64,000 nt of DNA, taken from positions 1 to 64,000 of the forward strand of contig NZ_SZQA01000041.1 in the NCBI RefSeq assembly GCF_005233835.1. The letters are read 5' to 3'. The translations under genes and the position numbers were made by a program. The first letter of the stretch is position 1; every line of letters begins with the position of its first letter. The notes under the pieces are model-generated. The model did no database searches. It worked only from the letters and a program-made list of their open reading frames with translations, and had not been told where the DNA came from. Source of the DNA: Herbidospora galbida. Lineage in GTDB: Bacteria; Actinomycetota; Actinomycetes; Streptosporangiales; Streptosporangiaceae. Positions 19,508 through 28,089 of this stretch are shown piece by piece.

Positions 19508-19915
19508 GTGAGTGACTGCCTGTTCTGCGCGATGGTGGCCGGGGAGACCGGCACCGTCGGGGTCTACGACGACGACGTCGTGTTCGCGTTCCTCGACCAC
19601 CGGCCCGTCTTCAAGGGCCACGTCCTGGTCGTGCCGAAGACCCACGTCGTCACCCTGCTCGATCTGCACGACGTCGGGCCCTACTTCGAGCGGGTCCAGG
19701 CCGTCACCCGGGCCGTCATGGCCGGGCTCGACGCCAAGGGCAGCTTCGTGGCCCTCAACAACGTCGTCTCGCAGTCGGTCGCCCACCTGCACACCCACGT
19801 CGTGCCGCGGAACCCGAAAGACGGGCTGCGCGGCTTCTTCTGGCCGCGCACCACGTACGCCTCCGACGAGGAGGCGCGCGAGTACGCCGCGAAGATCAGC
19901 GCTCAGATGAGCTGA
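19508..19915 (+). CDS. HIT-family (histidine triad) hydrolase
   Basis: 135 aa. The start is GTG 19508 (MSDCLFCAMVAGE), giving the usual CxFC Zn-type N-terminus. The histidine triad is HLHTHVVPR near residue 98. HIT proteins of this size hydrolyse dinucleoside polyphosphates or AMP-linked substrates such as Ap4A. The last 13 bases overlap the 3' end of the response regulator on the other strand. Confidence 0.9.
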   Translation: MSDCLFCAMVAGETGTVGVYDDDVVFAFLDHRPVFKGHVLVVPKTHVVTLLDLHDVGPYFERVQAVTRAVMAGLDAKGSFVALNNVVSQSVAHLHTHVVPRNPKDGLRGFFWPRTTYASDEEAREYAAKISAQMS

Positions 19916-20574
19916 TAGACCAGCTCGGGCCGGCCGATCCCGCCGTACTGGGGCAGGCGGCGGGTGACGCCGCTCTCGGTGAGGTGTTCCAGGTAGCGGC
20001 GGGCGGTCACCCGGGAGACCCCGACCGAGGTCGCGACCGCCGTGGCCGACAGGCCGTCGGAGGCGCCGCGCAGTTCGGCCACCACGGCCTCCAGCGTCGG
20101 CCGGGTCAGGCCCTTCGGCAGGTGCGAGCGGGCCGGGCCGCGCAGGGCGGCCAGCATGTCGTCGACCTCGCCCTGGCCGCTGGCCTCGCCGGGGGCGTCG
20201 ACCGTCGAGCGGAACTTGGCGTACTGCCGCAGCTTCTCGTTGAGCGCGGCGAAGGTGAACGGCTTCAGGACGTACTGGGCCACGCCCACCGACACCGCCG
20301 ACCGGACCATCGACAGGTCGCGGGCCGAGGTGATGACGATGACGTCGCACAGGACGCCCGCGGCCCGGATCGCCCGGCACACCTCCAGGCCGTGCATGTC
20401 GGGCAGGTAGAGGTCGAGCAGCACCAGGTCGACGTGCTGCCGCCGGAGGAACCGCAGCGCCTCGCCGCCCGACCGGACGACCCCGGCGACCTGGAACCCG
20501 GGCACCCGGTCGACGTAGACGCGGTGGGCCTCGGCGGTGATCTCCTCGTCTTCGACCACGAGCACCGAGATCAA
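19903..20574 (-). CDS. CitB/DctR-type response regulator
   Basis: 223 aa. The receiver domain (1-120) has the acidic pair VVEDEE, the phospho-acceptor Asp in LVLLDLYLPDMHG (about residue 54), the ITSA Thr/Ser switch and the YVLKPF lysine. The C-terminal HTH (about 165-215) is LSATAVATSVGVSRVTARRYLE. This layout is the CitB/DcuR/DctR family, which activates di- and tricarboxylate transporters. The start is TTG 20574, overlapping the kinase stop (TTGA), giving MISVLVVEDEE. The dctA gene across the divergent promoter is the likely target. Confidence 0.9.
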   Translation of the reverse strand: MISVLVVEDEEITAEAHRVYVDRVPGFQVAGVVRSGGEALRFLRRQHVDLVLLDLYLPDMHGLEVCRAIRAAGVLCDVIVITSARDLSMVRSAVSVGVAQYVLKPFTFAALNEKLRQYAKFRSTVDAPGEASGQGEVDDMLAALRGPARSHLPKGLTRPTLEAVVAELRGASDGLSATAVATSVGVSRVTARRYLEHLTESGVTRRLPQYGGIGRPELVYQLI

Positions 20575-22142
20575 GACATCGTCCTCTCGGGCAGCGGGAG
20601 GCGGACCGTGAAGACCGCGCCCTGACCTGCGGCGACGTCGATCGTGCCGCCCAGCCGCCGCACCGCCTGGGCCGCCAGGGGCAGGCCGAGGCCCCGGCCG
20701 TCGCCCTTGGTCGTCCAGCCGCGCTGGTAGGCCTCCTCCACGCGGGCCGGGTCGAGGCCGGGGCCGCTGTCTGCGACCCGGATCTCGCACGCGGAGCCGG
20801 ACGTGCCCACGTGCACCTCCACCCGGGCCGGCGGCGCGCCGGACATGGCGGCGTCGACCGCGTTGTCGATCAGGTTGCCCAGGATGGCGACCAGGTCGTG
20901 GGGGTCGAGGCCGATGTCGTCGAGGTCGCTGTCGGGGCTGATCGACAGTTCCACCCCGCGCTCGGCCGCCTGGGCCGACTTGCCGAGCAGCAGGGCCGCC
21001 AGCACCGGTTCCCTGACCGCCGCCACCACGCGGTCGGTGAGCTCCTGGGCGGCGCGCAGCTCCTCGGTCGCGAAGGACACCGCCTCGTCGGGGCGGCCCA
21101 GCTCGACCAGGCTGATCACCGTGTGGAGGCGGTTGGCCGACTCGTGCGCCGCCGACCGGAGGGCGTCGGCGAAGCCGCGTTCGGCGTCGAGCTGGCCCGT
21201 GACGTCCTGCAGCTCGGTGTGGTCGCGCAGCGTGACGACCGTGCCGAGGGAGCGGGAGCCGGAGCGTACGGCGGCGACGCTGACCAGCAGCACCCGGTCG
21301 CCGGTCAGGTGGATCTCGTCGGTCCGGTTCCCGCCCGACGACAGCAGTTCGGTCAGGGACGGAGGCAGGCCCAGGGACTCGACGAACGAGCCTTCGGCGT
21401 TCTCCGGGAGGCCGAGCAGCTCGCGGGCGCCGTCGTTGCACAGCGTGAGGACGCCGCGGCCGTCGACCAGCAGCAGGCCCTCGCGGACGGCGTGCAGGAT
21501 CGCCTCGTGGTACTCGTACATGCGGGTCAGTTCGTGGGTTCCGAGGTCGTGGGTGTGGCGGCGGAGGCGGCGGCCGGCCAGGTAGGTGCCCGCGGTGCCG
21601 GCGGCGAGGCCGAGCAGGCCCGCCAGCACGCCGGCCTCCAGCTGCTCGCGCAGCCGGCCGCCGATGTTCTCCACCGTTATACCCGCGCTCACCAGCGCCC
21701 TGACCCGTCCCGAGGCGTCCTGGACGGGGGTGATCGTGCGGATCGAGGGGCCCAGCGTGCCGGTGTAGGTCTCGCTGTAGGGCCGCCCGGCCAGGGCGGG
21801 GGCGATGGTGCCCAGGTAGGGCTTCCCGATCTCCTCGCGGGTCGGATGGGTGTAGCGGATGCCCGCCGGAGTCATGATCGTGATGAAGTTGACCCCGGTC
21901 TCGGCCCTCACCTTCTCGGCATAGGGCTGGAGCAGGGCCGTCGGGTCGGGGTCCTCCAGCGCGGCCAGCACCGACGGCGCCGACGCCACGCTCACCGCCA
22001 CCGCGTGGGTCACCGCCGTCGCGTCCTCCGCGACCAGCTCACGGGTCTGCAGCACGCCCATCACGGTGCCCGCAGCCACGGTCGCCACCACGACGACGAT
22101 CTGGAGCGCGAGCATCTGCCGCGCGAGGCTCCACCGCCGCAT
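20571..22142 (-). CDS. CitA/DcuS-type sensor histidine kinase
   Basis: 523 aa membrane sensor. TM1 about 9-29; a periplasmic-type PAS (sCACHE) sensor about 35-170, with the family pattern GVNFITIMTPAGIRYTHPTREEIGKPYLG; TM2 about 172-195; a cytoplasmic PAS about 210-310; a phospho-acceptor helix RSAAHESANRLH; and an HATPase with NLIDNAVDAA (N box), VADSGPGLDP (G1) and GRGLGLPLA (G2). The family senses citrate, malate, fumarate or succinate outside the cell. Divergent from dctA and coupled to its regulator, it most likely controls C4-dicarboxylate uptake. Confidence 0.91.
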   Translation of the reverse strand: MRRWSLARQMLALQIVVVVATVAAGTVMGVLQTRELVAEDATAVTHAVAVSVASAPSVLAALEDPDPTALLQPYAEKVRAETGVNFITIMTPAGIRYTHPTREEIGKPYLGTIAPALAGRPYSETYTGTLGPSIRTITPVQDASGRVRALVSAGITVENIGGRLREQLEAGVLAGLLGLAAGTAGTYLAGRRLRRHTHDLGTHELTRMYEYHEAILHAVREGLLLVDGRGVLTLCNDGARELLGLPENAEGSFVESLGLPPSLTELLSSGGNRTDEIHLTGDRVLLVSVAAVRSGSRSLGTVVTLRDHTELQDVTGQLDAERGFADALRSAAHESANRLHTVISLVELGRPDEAVSFATEELRAAQELTDRVVAAVREPVLAALLLGKSAQAAERGVELSISPDSDLDDIGLDPHDLVAILGNLIDNAVDAAMSGAPPARVEVHVGTSGSACEIRVADSGPGLDPARVEEAYQRGWTTKGDGRGLGLPLAAQAVRRLGGTIDVAAGQGAVFTVRLPLPERTMS

Positions 22143-22191
22143 CCGGCCTCACCTCTCCTGACTCGGTCCGGTGAACGAAATGTACGCAATA

Positions 22192-22205
22192 GTGACCCAG
22201 GTCAC
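22192..22205. promoter_or_regulatory. Crp-like palindrome between sensor kinase and dctA
   Basis: GTGACCCAGGTCAC fits GTGA-N6-TCAC, the core of actinobacterial Crp/GlxR sites. Its centre is 58 bp before the dctA ATG and 56 bp before the kinase ATG, so it could serve either promoter of the divergent pair. A sister site lies at 27731. Confidence 0.6.
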
Positions 22206-22256
22206 TCCCCGGGCAGATAGTCGCCCCACCGACACCCCCCAGGGAGAGTGAACTCC

Positions 22257-23612
22257 ATGTCCGAACCCCAGGTGAGGCGCGACAAGACCCGCTACCTCTA
22301 CCTCGCCGTCATCGTCGCGGCCGTCGCCGGCGTCGCCGTCGGCTTCCTCGCCCCGGACCTCGGGGTCGCGTTGAAGCCGCTGGGCACCGCCTTCGTGGCG
22401 CTGATCAAGATGATGATCAGCCCGATCATCTTCTGCACGATCGTGCTGGGCATCGGTTCGGTGGCCAAAGCCGCCAAGGTCGGCCGGGTCGGCGGGCTCG
22501 CCCTCGGTTACTTCCTGGTCATGTCGACCGTGGCGCTCGCGATCGGCCTGGTCGTGGGGAACCTGGTCGACCCCGGTCAGGGCCTGCAGCTTACCGACGA
22601 ACTGAGGGCGTCGGCCGCGGCCGAGGCCGCCAAGGGCGGCGAGAGCGACACCACGGCGTTCCTGCTCGGCATCATCCCGGCCACGCTCGTGTCGGCCTTC
22701 ACCGAGGGCTCGGTGCTCCAGACGCTGCTGGTCGCGCTGCTCGCCGGGTTCGCCCTGCAGGCGATGGGACCGCGCGCGACGCCCATCCTCGCCGGCGTCG
22801 AGCACATCCAGCGGCTCGTCTTCCGCATCCTCGCCATGATCATGTGGGCCGCCCCGGTCGGCGCGTTCGGCGCGATGGCCGCCGTGGTCGGCGCGACCGG
22901 CGTCGACGCCCTCACCAGCCTCGGCGTGATCATGCTCAGCTTCTACGCGACCTGCCTGCTGTTCGTGTTCGTCGTCCTCGGCCCGCTGCTGCACCTGGTG
23001 GCCCGCGTCAACGTGCTGTCGCTGTTCTCCTACCTGCGGCGCGAGTTCCTGCTGATCCTGTCGACCTCGTCGTCGGAGTCGGCGCTGCCCAGGCTGATCG
23101 CCAAGATGGAGCACCTCGGCGTGAGCCGTCCGGTCGTCGGCATCACCGTGCCGACCGGCTACTCGTTCAACCTCGACGGGACCGCGATCTACCTCACGAT
23201 GGCCACCCTCTTCGTGGCCAGCGCGACCGGGGCCCCGCTGTCGTTCGGCGAGCAGGTCTCGCTGCTGGTCTTCATGATGATCGCGTCCAAGGGCGCGGCC
23301 GGGGTCACCGGCGCCGGTCTGGCCACCCTCGCCTCCGGCCTCCAGTCGCACCGGCCCGAGCTGGTCGACGGCGTCGGCCTCATCGTCGGCATCGACCGCT
23401 TCATGTCCGAGGCCCGCGCGCTGACCAACTTCGCCGGCAACGCGGTGGCGACCGTCGTCATCGGGAGCTGGACCGGCGAGTTCGACCGGGAGCGCGCCCA
23501 GGAGGTCCTGTCGGGCCGCGATCCCTTCGACGAGACCACGCTGCTGGACGAGGAGCACGAAACCGCATCGGAGGCCGCATCGAAGGACGCTGTTCCCGAA
23601 CCGGTCCGGTAG
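22257..23612 (+). CDS. dctA: C4-dicarboxylate/cation symporter (DAACS family)
   Basis: 451 aa with the eight-helix plus two-hairpin plan of the family. Signatures: the serine-rich re-entrant loop STSSSESALPRL, the NMDGT-type motif GYSFNLDGTAIY, hairpin 2 IASKGAAGVTGAG and the helix-8 region DRFMSEARALTNFAGNAVAT. It imports succinate, fumarate or malate with H+ or Na+. I chose ATG 22257, ten bases after AGGGAG, over GTG 22248, which is too close to the SD. Divergent from the CitA/CitB-type genes that probably control it; the LytS kinase follows 10 bp downstream. Confidence 0.9.
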   Translation: MSEPQVRRDKTRYLYLAVIVAAVAGVAVGFLAPDLGVALKPLGTAFVALIKMMISPIIFCTIVLGIGSVAKAAKVGRVGGLALGYFLVMSTVALAIGLVVGNLVDPGQGLQLTDELRASAAAEAAKGGESDTTAFLLGIIPATLVSAFTEGSVLQTLLVALLAGFALQAMGPRATPILAGVEHIQRLVFRILAMIMWAAPVGAFGAMAAVVGATGVDALTSLGVIMLSFYATCLLFVFVVLGPLLHLVARVNVLSLFSYLRREFLLILSTSSSESALPRLIAKMEHLGVSRPVVGITVPTGYSFNLDGTAIYLTMATLFVASATGAPLSFGEQVSLLVFMMIASKGAAGVTGAGLATLASGLQSHRPELVDGVGLIVGIDRFMSEARALTNFAGNAVATVVIGSWTGEFDRERAQEVLSGRDPFDETTLLDEEHETASEAASKDAVPEPVR

Positions 23613-23622
23613 GCTCCGCGAC

Positions 23623-24798
23623 GTGGAGCCCCTGGTCGCCGTCCTGGTGGTCGCAGCCCTGGTCGGCGTCCCGGCGGTCGTGCTGTGGCGCGTGCTGAGC
23701 GGACGCCGCGAACTCGGCAGCGGCCCGGCCGAACGGGCCACGTTCGAGACCCTGCACACCGCCAGCCTCGCCGCGCCCCCGCTGCGCGCCGGGCTCACCC
23801 AGGCGGGCGTCCTGAAGGCCTCACGTCATCTGCGGCAACTCCTCGGCTCACCGGCGATCGCGATCACCAACGCCGAGGAGTTGCTCGTCTACGACGGGAC
23901 CGGCGACCACCACGCCCGCGAGGCCTTCGACCACGCGGCGAGCACCCTCAAGGACGGCCGCATCCAGGTCCTCCAGCTCTCGTGCACGCAGCCCGAATGC
24001 CCGATCAGGCACGCGGTCGTCGTCCCGCTCACCACCGACGACCGGGTGGTCGGCTCGCTGGCCGCCTACGGCGACCACACCTCCGCCGGTCTGGTGCGGG
24101 CCGTGCAGGAGGTCGCGCGGTGGGTCGACTCCCAGCTCGAACTCGCCGAGCTCGACCGGTCGCGCACCCTGCTCATGGAGGCGGAGGTACGGGCCCTGCG
24201 GGCGCAGATCTCCCCCCACTTCATCTACAACTCCCTCACCACGATCGCCTCGTTCGTGCGGACCGACCCCGAGCGGGCCCGCGAGCTCCTGATCGACTTC
24301 GCCGACTTCACCCGCTACTCCTTCCGGCGGCACGGCGACTACACGACCCTGGCCGAGGAGCTGCGCTCGATAGACCGCTACCTCACCCTGGAGCGGGCCC
24401 GGTTCGGCGACCAGCTCCAGGTCACCCTGCGCATCGCGCCCGAGGTGCTGGCCGTGGCGGTGCCGTTCCTGTGCATCCAGCCGCTCGTCGAGAACGCGGT
24501 CAGGCACGGGCTGGAGAGCAAGCCCGGCGTTGGGCGGATCTCGATCGTGGCCGAGGACGCCGGGTCGGAGTGCTCGATCACGGTCGAGGACGACGGGCTG
24601 GGGATGGACCCGGAGCACCTGCGGCGGGTGCTGGCGGGGGAGGAGCGCGCGACGGGGGTCGGGCTGGCCAACGTCGACGAGCGGCTCCGCCAGGTCTACG
24701 GCGACGAGTTCGGGCTGGTCGTCGAGACCGGCAAGGGCGCCGGGACGAAGGTCAGCATGCGGATGCCGAAGTACCGGCCGGGGGTGACGGTCCGTTGA
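23623..24798 (+). CDS. LytS/BtsS-type sensor histidine kinase
   Basis: 391 aa. One N-terminal helix (about 3-22), then a GAF-like sensor domain about 60-180 containing LSCTQPECPIRHAVVVPL with two Cys, a linker helix, the His_kinase motif QISPHFIYNSLTTIASFVRT (His about 200) and an HATPase with CIQPLVENAVRHGLE and VEDDGLGMD. This is the LytS/YpdA/BtsS class, whose best-known members sense pyruvate. Unlike BtsS it lacks the multi-helix 5TM module. It begins with GTG 11 bp after dctA and precedes its LytTR partner by 104 bp. Confidence 0.9.
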   Translation: MEPLVAVLVVAALVGVPAVVLWRVLSGRRELGSGPAERATFETLHTASLAAPPLRAGLTQAGVLKASRHLRQLLGSPAIAITNAEELLVYDGTGDHHAREAFDHAASTLKDGRIQVLQLSCTQPECPIRHAVVVPLTTDDRVVGSLAAYGDHTSAGLVRAVQEVARWVDSQLELAELDRSRTLLMEAEVRALRAQISPHFIYNSLTTIASFVRTDPERARELLIDFADFTRYSFRRHGDYTTLAEELRSIDRYLTLERARFGDQLQVTLRIAPEVLAVAVPFLCIQPLVENAVRHGLESKPGVGRISIVAEDAGSECSITVEDDGLGMDPEHLRRVLAGEERATGVGLANVDERLRQVYGDEFGLVVETGKGAGTKVSMRMPKYRPGVTVR

Positions 24799-24802
24799 CG
24801 GC

Positions 24803-24816
24803 GGAGCCGTGACGGA
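24803..24816 (+). repeat. Short dispersed motif GGAGCCGTGACGGA
   Basis: One of three near-identical 14-mers located within five bases after stop codons in this window (others at 37912-37925 and 49420-49433). Here it follows the LytS stop and is continued by AGAGAAG, as in the 37912 copy. Confidence 0.5.
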
Positions 24817-24902
24817 AGAGAAGTTAACGATCTGGAACTTGCGTTGACTTCCAAATGCCGATTTATCACGCTCTAGGGACTCATCCAGTGAAGGGGTTAG
24901 AC

Positions 24903-25655
24903 GTGAGCGGGTTGCGGGTGCTGGCTGTGGACGACGAGCAGCCTGCCCTCGAAGATCTCGCCTATCTCCTGCGCGCCGATCCCCGCATCGGCGAGGTGCA
25001 GACCGCCCGCGACGGCGCCGCCGCGCTGAAGCTGCTCGACCGGGCCATGGCCGACGGGCGGCCCATCGACGCCGTCTTCCTCGACATCCGCATGCGCGGC
25101 CTCGACGGGGTGGTGCTCGGGCGGCTGCTCACCCAGTTCTCGCGCCCGCCGAAGGTCGTCTTCGTCACCGCCTACGAAGACCACGCCGTCGACGCCTTCG
25201 AGCTGAAGGCCGAGGACTACCTGCTCAAGCCGGTCCGCCCCGACCGCCTGGCCGAGGCGATCCGCCGGGTCTGCGCCGGGAGCGAGGCCTACACCGAGCC
25301 CGAGACCAGCGACACCATCCCGGTCGAACTCGGCGGCGTGACCCGGTTCGTCGCCTCGACCGAGGTGCGCTACGTGGAGGCGCGCGGCGACTACGCCCGC
25401 CTGCACACGGCGACCGGCAGCCATCTGGTCCGCATCCCGCTCGCCGCCCTGGAGGAGCGCTGGGCCTCGGCGGGCTTCCTCCGGGTACACCGCAGCCATC
25501 TCGTCGCGGTCAAGCACATCGACGAGCTGCACATCGACTCGGGCCGCTGCGTCGTGCGGATCGGCGACACCGAGATCCCGGTCAGCCGCCGCCACACGCG
25601 TGAGCTGCGCGACCTGCTGGTTCGACGGGCCCGCCGTGCCAAGCCGGAGCAGTGA
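24903..25655 (+). CDS. LytTR-type response regulator
   Basis: 250 aa. The receiver domain has VDDEQP and phospho-Asp in VFLDIRMRGLDG; K in YLLKPVRP. The LytTR DNA-binding domain (about 145-245) has VRYVEARGDYARLHT, GFLRVHRSHLVAV and IPVSRRHTRELRDLL. The start is GTG 24903, six bases after AAGGGG; a longer frame from 24855 adds an N-terminal extension unlike the family. Partner of the LytS kinase. The two following genes, a small membrane subunit and an SSS symporter, are the obvious targets, as in the pyruvate-responsive BtsSR and YpdAB systems. Confidence 0.9.
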   Translation: MSGLRVLAVDDEQPALEDLAYLLRADPRIGEVQTARDGAAALKLLDRAMADGRPIDAVFLDIRMRGLDGVVLGRLLTQFSRPPKVVFVTAYEDHAVDAFELKAEDYLLKPVRPDRLAEAIRRVCAGSEAYTEPETSDTIPVELGGVTRFVASTEVRYVEARGDYARLHTATGSHLVRIPLAALEERWASAGFLRVHRSHLVAVKHIDELHIDSGRCVVRIGDTEIPVSRRHTRELRDLLVRRARRAKPEQ

Positions 25656-25722
25656 CCCGCCCCCGGCCCCGCGCCGCCGCCGCGCCCCGGCCCGTCAGCC
25701 GCGCGCCGGCGACGACCCGGAC

Positions 25723-26091
25723 GTGACCAGGCCGCGCCGCGAGACGGTGACGAGCCCCCGCACGAGCGCCGCGCGCCGGCCCCGCTATCCCGCCACCCGC
25801 GAGATCGACGAGCAGACGCGGCTCGGCGAGGTCTACATGCGGTCGCTGATCCGCACCCAGCTCCGCCTGGCCCTGTTCGTCTGCACGCTGCTGGCCTGCG
25901 TGATAGGCGGGCTGCCCTTACTGTTCATGCTGGTCCCGTCGATGCGGGAAGTGGTCGTGCTCGGGCTGCCACTGCCGTGGCTGGTGCTCGCCGGGCTCAT
26001 CTACCCGGCGTTCGTCGTCGGGGCCTGGCTGTACGTCCGGGCCGCCGAGCGGAACGAACGACGGTTCGCCGAGCTGGTGGAGGGCGATTGA
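25723..26091 (+). CDS. DUF485-like small membrane subunit of an SSS symporter
   Basis: 122 aa from GTG 25723; the 67 bases before it, after the regulator stop, are extremely C-rich and show no SD. A basic N-terminus (RPRRETVTS...ATREIDEQTRLGEVYM) is followed by two helices, LALFVCTLLACVIGGLPLLF and LPLPWLVLAGLIYPAFVVGA, and the tail RAAERNERRFAELVEGD. DUF485-type proteins are encoded directly before acetate/pyruvate-type sodium:solute symporters. Its stop overlaps the symporter TTG (TTGA). The start is not certain; GTG 25747 is possible. Confidence 0.72.
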   Translation: MTRPRRETVTSPRTSAARRPRYPATREIDEQTRLGEVYMRSLIRTQLRLALFVCTLLACVIGGLPLLFMLVPSMREVVVLGLPLPWLVLAGLIYPAFVVGAWLYVRAAERNERRFAELVEGD

Positions 26092-27575
26092 GCTCGCTCG
26101 TCGCGATCGTGCTCGTGGTGCTCGCGGCGGTCCTGATCGGGGCGTTCGGGGTCCGGGTGTCGCGGACCACCTCCGACTTCTACGTCGCCTCGCGCACCGT
26201 CACCCCGCTGTGGAACGCCTCGGCCATCGGCGGGGAGTACCTGTCGGCGGCCTCGTTCCTGGGCATCGCCGGGCTGATCCTCACCTACGGCGCCGACATG
26301 CTGTGGCTGCCCGTCGGCTGGACCGGCGGCTACCTCGTGCTGCTGGTGCTGGTGTCGGCGCCGCTGCGGCGGTCGGGGGCGTACACGCTGCCCGACTTCG
26401 CCGAGGCGCGGCTGGAGTCGATGGTCGTACGGCGGGTGTCGAGCGTGCTCGTCGTGCTCATCGGGTGGCTCTACCTGATGCCGCAGTTCCAGAGCGCGGG
26501 CATGGTGTTCCGGGCGATCACCGGGGCGCCCGCGTGGGCGGGCGGGCTGCTGGTCGCCGGGGTCGTGGCGGTGAACGTGCTGTCGGGCGGGATGAAGTCG
26601 ATCACGTTCGTGCAGGCGTTCCAGTACTGGCTGAAGCTGACCGCCCTGGCCGTGCCGCTGGTGTTCATGCTGCTGGCCTGGCGGGCCGACGGCGCTCCCG
26701 GCCTTCAGGCCGGCGACCCGTGGGCGCTGCCGCTGCACGGGCGCGAGCATCCGGTCTACGCGACGTACTCGCTGATCCTGGCCACCTTCCTGGGCACCAT
26801 GGGGCTGCCGCACGTGCTCGTGCGGTTCTACACCAACCCCGACGGGCGGGCCGCGCGGCGGACCACGCTGGTCGTGCTGTCGCTGCTGGGGGCCTTCTAC
26901 CTGCTGCCGTCGATCTACGGCTATCTCGGCCGGGTCTATTCGCTGTCGCTCGACGGGCCCGACTCGGTCGTGCTGGCCCTGCCGGGGCACCTCGTCGGCG
27001 GGGTCGCGGGGGAGCTGCTGACCGCGCTCGTCACCGGCGGGGCGTTCGCGGCGTTCCTGTCGACGTCGTCGGGCCTGGCCGTGTCGGTCGCGGGCGTGCT
27101 GGGGCAGGACATCCTGCGGTTCACCGACGGCGTGCGGTCGTTCCGGGTCGCCACCGTCATCGGAGTCGCGGTGCCGTTCGGGCTGGCCGTCGTGGCGCGG
27201 GCGCTGCCGGTCGCCGACGTCGTCGGGCTCGCGTTCGCCGTCGCCGCCTCGTCGTTCTGCCCGCTGCTGGTGCTGGGCATCTGGTGGCGGCGGCTCACCA
27301 CCTCGGGGGCGATCGCCGGGCTGCTCGCCGGGGGAGGGCTCGCCGCGGTGGCCGGGCTGGTCACCGTCGTCGGCGGGCCCCACGGCGGGTGGGCCGGGGC
27401 GCTGCTGGCGCAGCCGGCCGCCTGGACGGTGCCGATCTCGTTCTCGGTCATGGTCGTCGTCTCGCTGCTCACCCCCGGCCGGACGCCGCCGAACGTGGCG
27501 CGCACGATGGTACGTCTCCACACACCCGAGACACTTGACGTGGACCGGGGCGATTGGCGTCCACGGTCGTCATAA
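26088..27575 (+). CDS. Sodium:solute symporter, ActP/MctC-like monocarboxylate transporter (first)
   Basis: 495 aa with 12-13 helices. Family signatures are the N-terminal SRTTSDFYVASRTVTPLWNA, GEYLSAASFLGIAGLI (Na+ site region), GAYTLPDFAEARL, LSGGMKSITFVQAFQYWLK and GLPHVLVRFYTNPD. These place it with the cation/acetate and pyruvate symporters ActP and MctC. The start is TTG 26088, overlapping the small subunit stop. Its place after a LytS/LytTR system suggests pyruvate or another monocarboxylate as substrate; this is inference. Last gene of a unit starting at dctA or lytS. Confidence 0.88.
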   Translation: MSSLVAIVLVVLAAVLIGAFGVRVSRTTSDFYVASRTVTPLWNASAIGGEYLSAASFLGIAGLILTYGADMLWLPVGWTGGYLVLLVLVSAPLRRSGAYTLPDFAEARLESMVVRRVSSVLVVLIGWLYLMPQFQSAGMVFRAITGAPAWAGGLLVAGVVAVNVLSGGMKSITFVQAFQYWLKLTALAVPLVFMLLAWRADGAPGLQAGDPWALPLHGREHPVYATYSLILATFLGTMGLPHVLVRFYTNPDGRAARRTTLVVLSLLGAFYLLPSIYGYLGRVYSLSLDGPDSVVLALPGHLVGGVAGELLTALVTGGAFAAFLSTSSGLAVSVAGVLGQDILRFTDGVRSFRVATVIGVAVPFGLAVVARALPVADVVGLAFAVAASSFCPLLVLGIWWRRLTTSGAIAGLLAGGGLAAVAGLVTVVGGPHGGWAGALLAQPAAWTVPISFSVMVVVSLLTPGRTPPNVARTMVRLHTPETLDVDRGDWRPRSS

Positions 27576-27730
27576 CGGACAGTTGAGGGCGGCCGAAAAG
27601 GGTGCCGTTCGTCGTGGATAGCGGACCATTCGGCGCAAGCCGTACAACACTGAGCGCCTTTGCCCGTCGGCTCGGCGAAGGACGGGTCTCCGTATCTCCT
27701 CCCGGGGTAGCGTCCACTCCTACCGTGTGG

Positions 27731-27744
27731 GTGATCCAGATCAC
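27731..27744. promoter_or_regulatory. Crp-like palindrome upstream of the second symporter operon
   Basis: GTGATCCAGATCAC, a perfect palindrome of the form GTGA-N6-TCAC. Its centre is only 22 bp before the start codon at 27760 and 6 bp before the SD, so any promoter must lie upstream of it; binding here would overlap the transcription start and more probably repress than activate. Confidence 0.65.
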
Positions 27745-27759
27745 AGCGTGGGAGGTCTC

Positions 27760-28089
27760 GTGACGACGGAGCAACATGACTCGTCGGTATATGAGCAGAT
27801 AAGAGCGACGGACCGGTTCCAGGAGCTGCGCCGCCGCTATCGCTCGTGGGCGTTCCCGATGACGGTCGCCTTCTTGGTCTGGTACCTCCTGTACGTCGTG
27901 TTGTCCGCGTTCGCGCGCGACTTCATGGCCATCAAGGTGCTGGGCAACATCAACGTCGCGTTGATCTTCGGACTGCTCCAGTTCGTGTCCACCTTCTACA
28001 TCTCGTGGGCTTACGCGCGGCACTCGGCGGCCAAGCTCGACCCATTGGCCGACGAGCTTCGCGGTGAGATCGAGAAGGTGGAGAAATAA
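27760..28089 (+). CDS. DUF485 family small membrane protein
   Basis: 109 aa. The start is GTG 27760, after a strong GGAGG. DUF485 hallmarks: YEQIRATDRFQELRRRYRSW, then two helices, FPMTVAFLVWYLLYVVLSAF and INVALIFGLLQFVSTFYISW, and AYARHSAAKLDPLADELRGE. DUF485 proteins (YjcH in E. coli) precede and may assist the acetate permease ActP. It abuts the symporter gene with no gap. Confidence 0.9.
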   Translation: MTTEQHDSSVYEQIRATDRFQELRRRYRSWAFPMTVAFLVWYLLYVVLSAFARDFMAIKVLGNINVALIFGLLQFVSTFYISWAYARHSAAKLDPLADELRGEIEKVEK

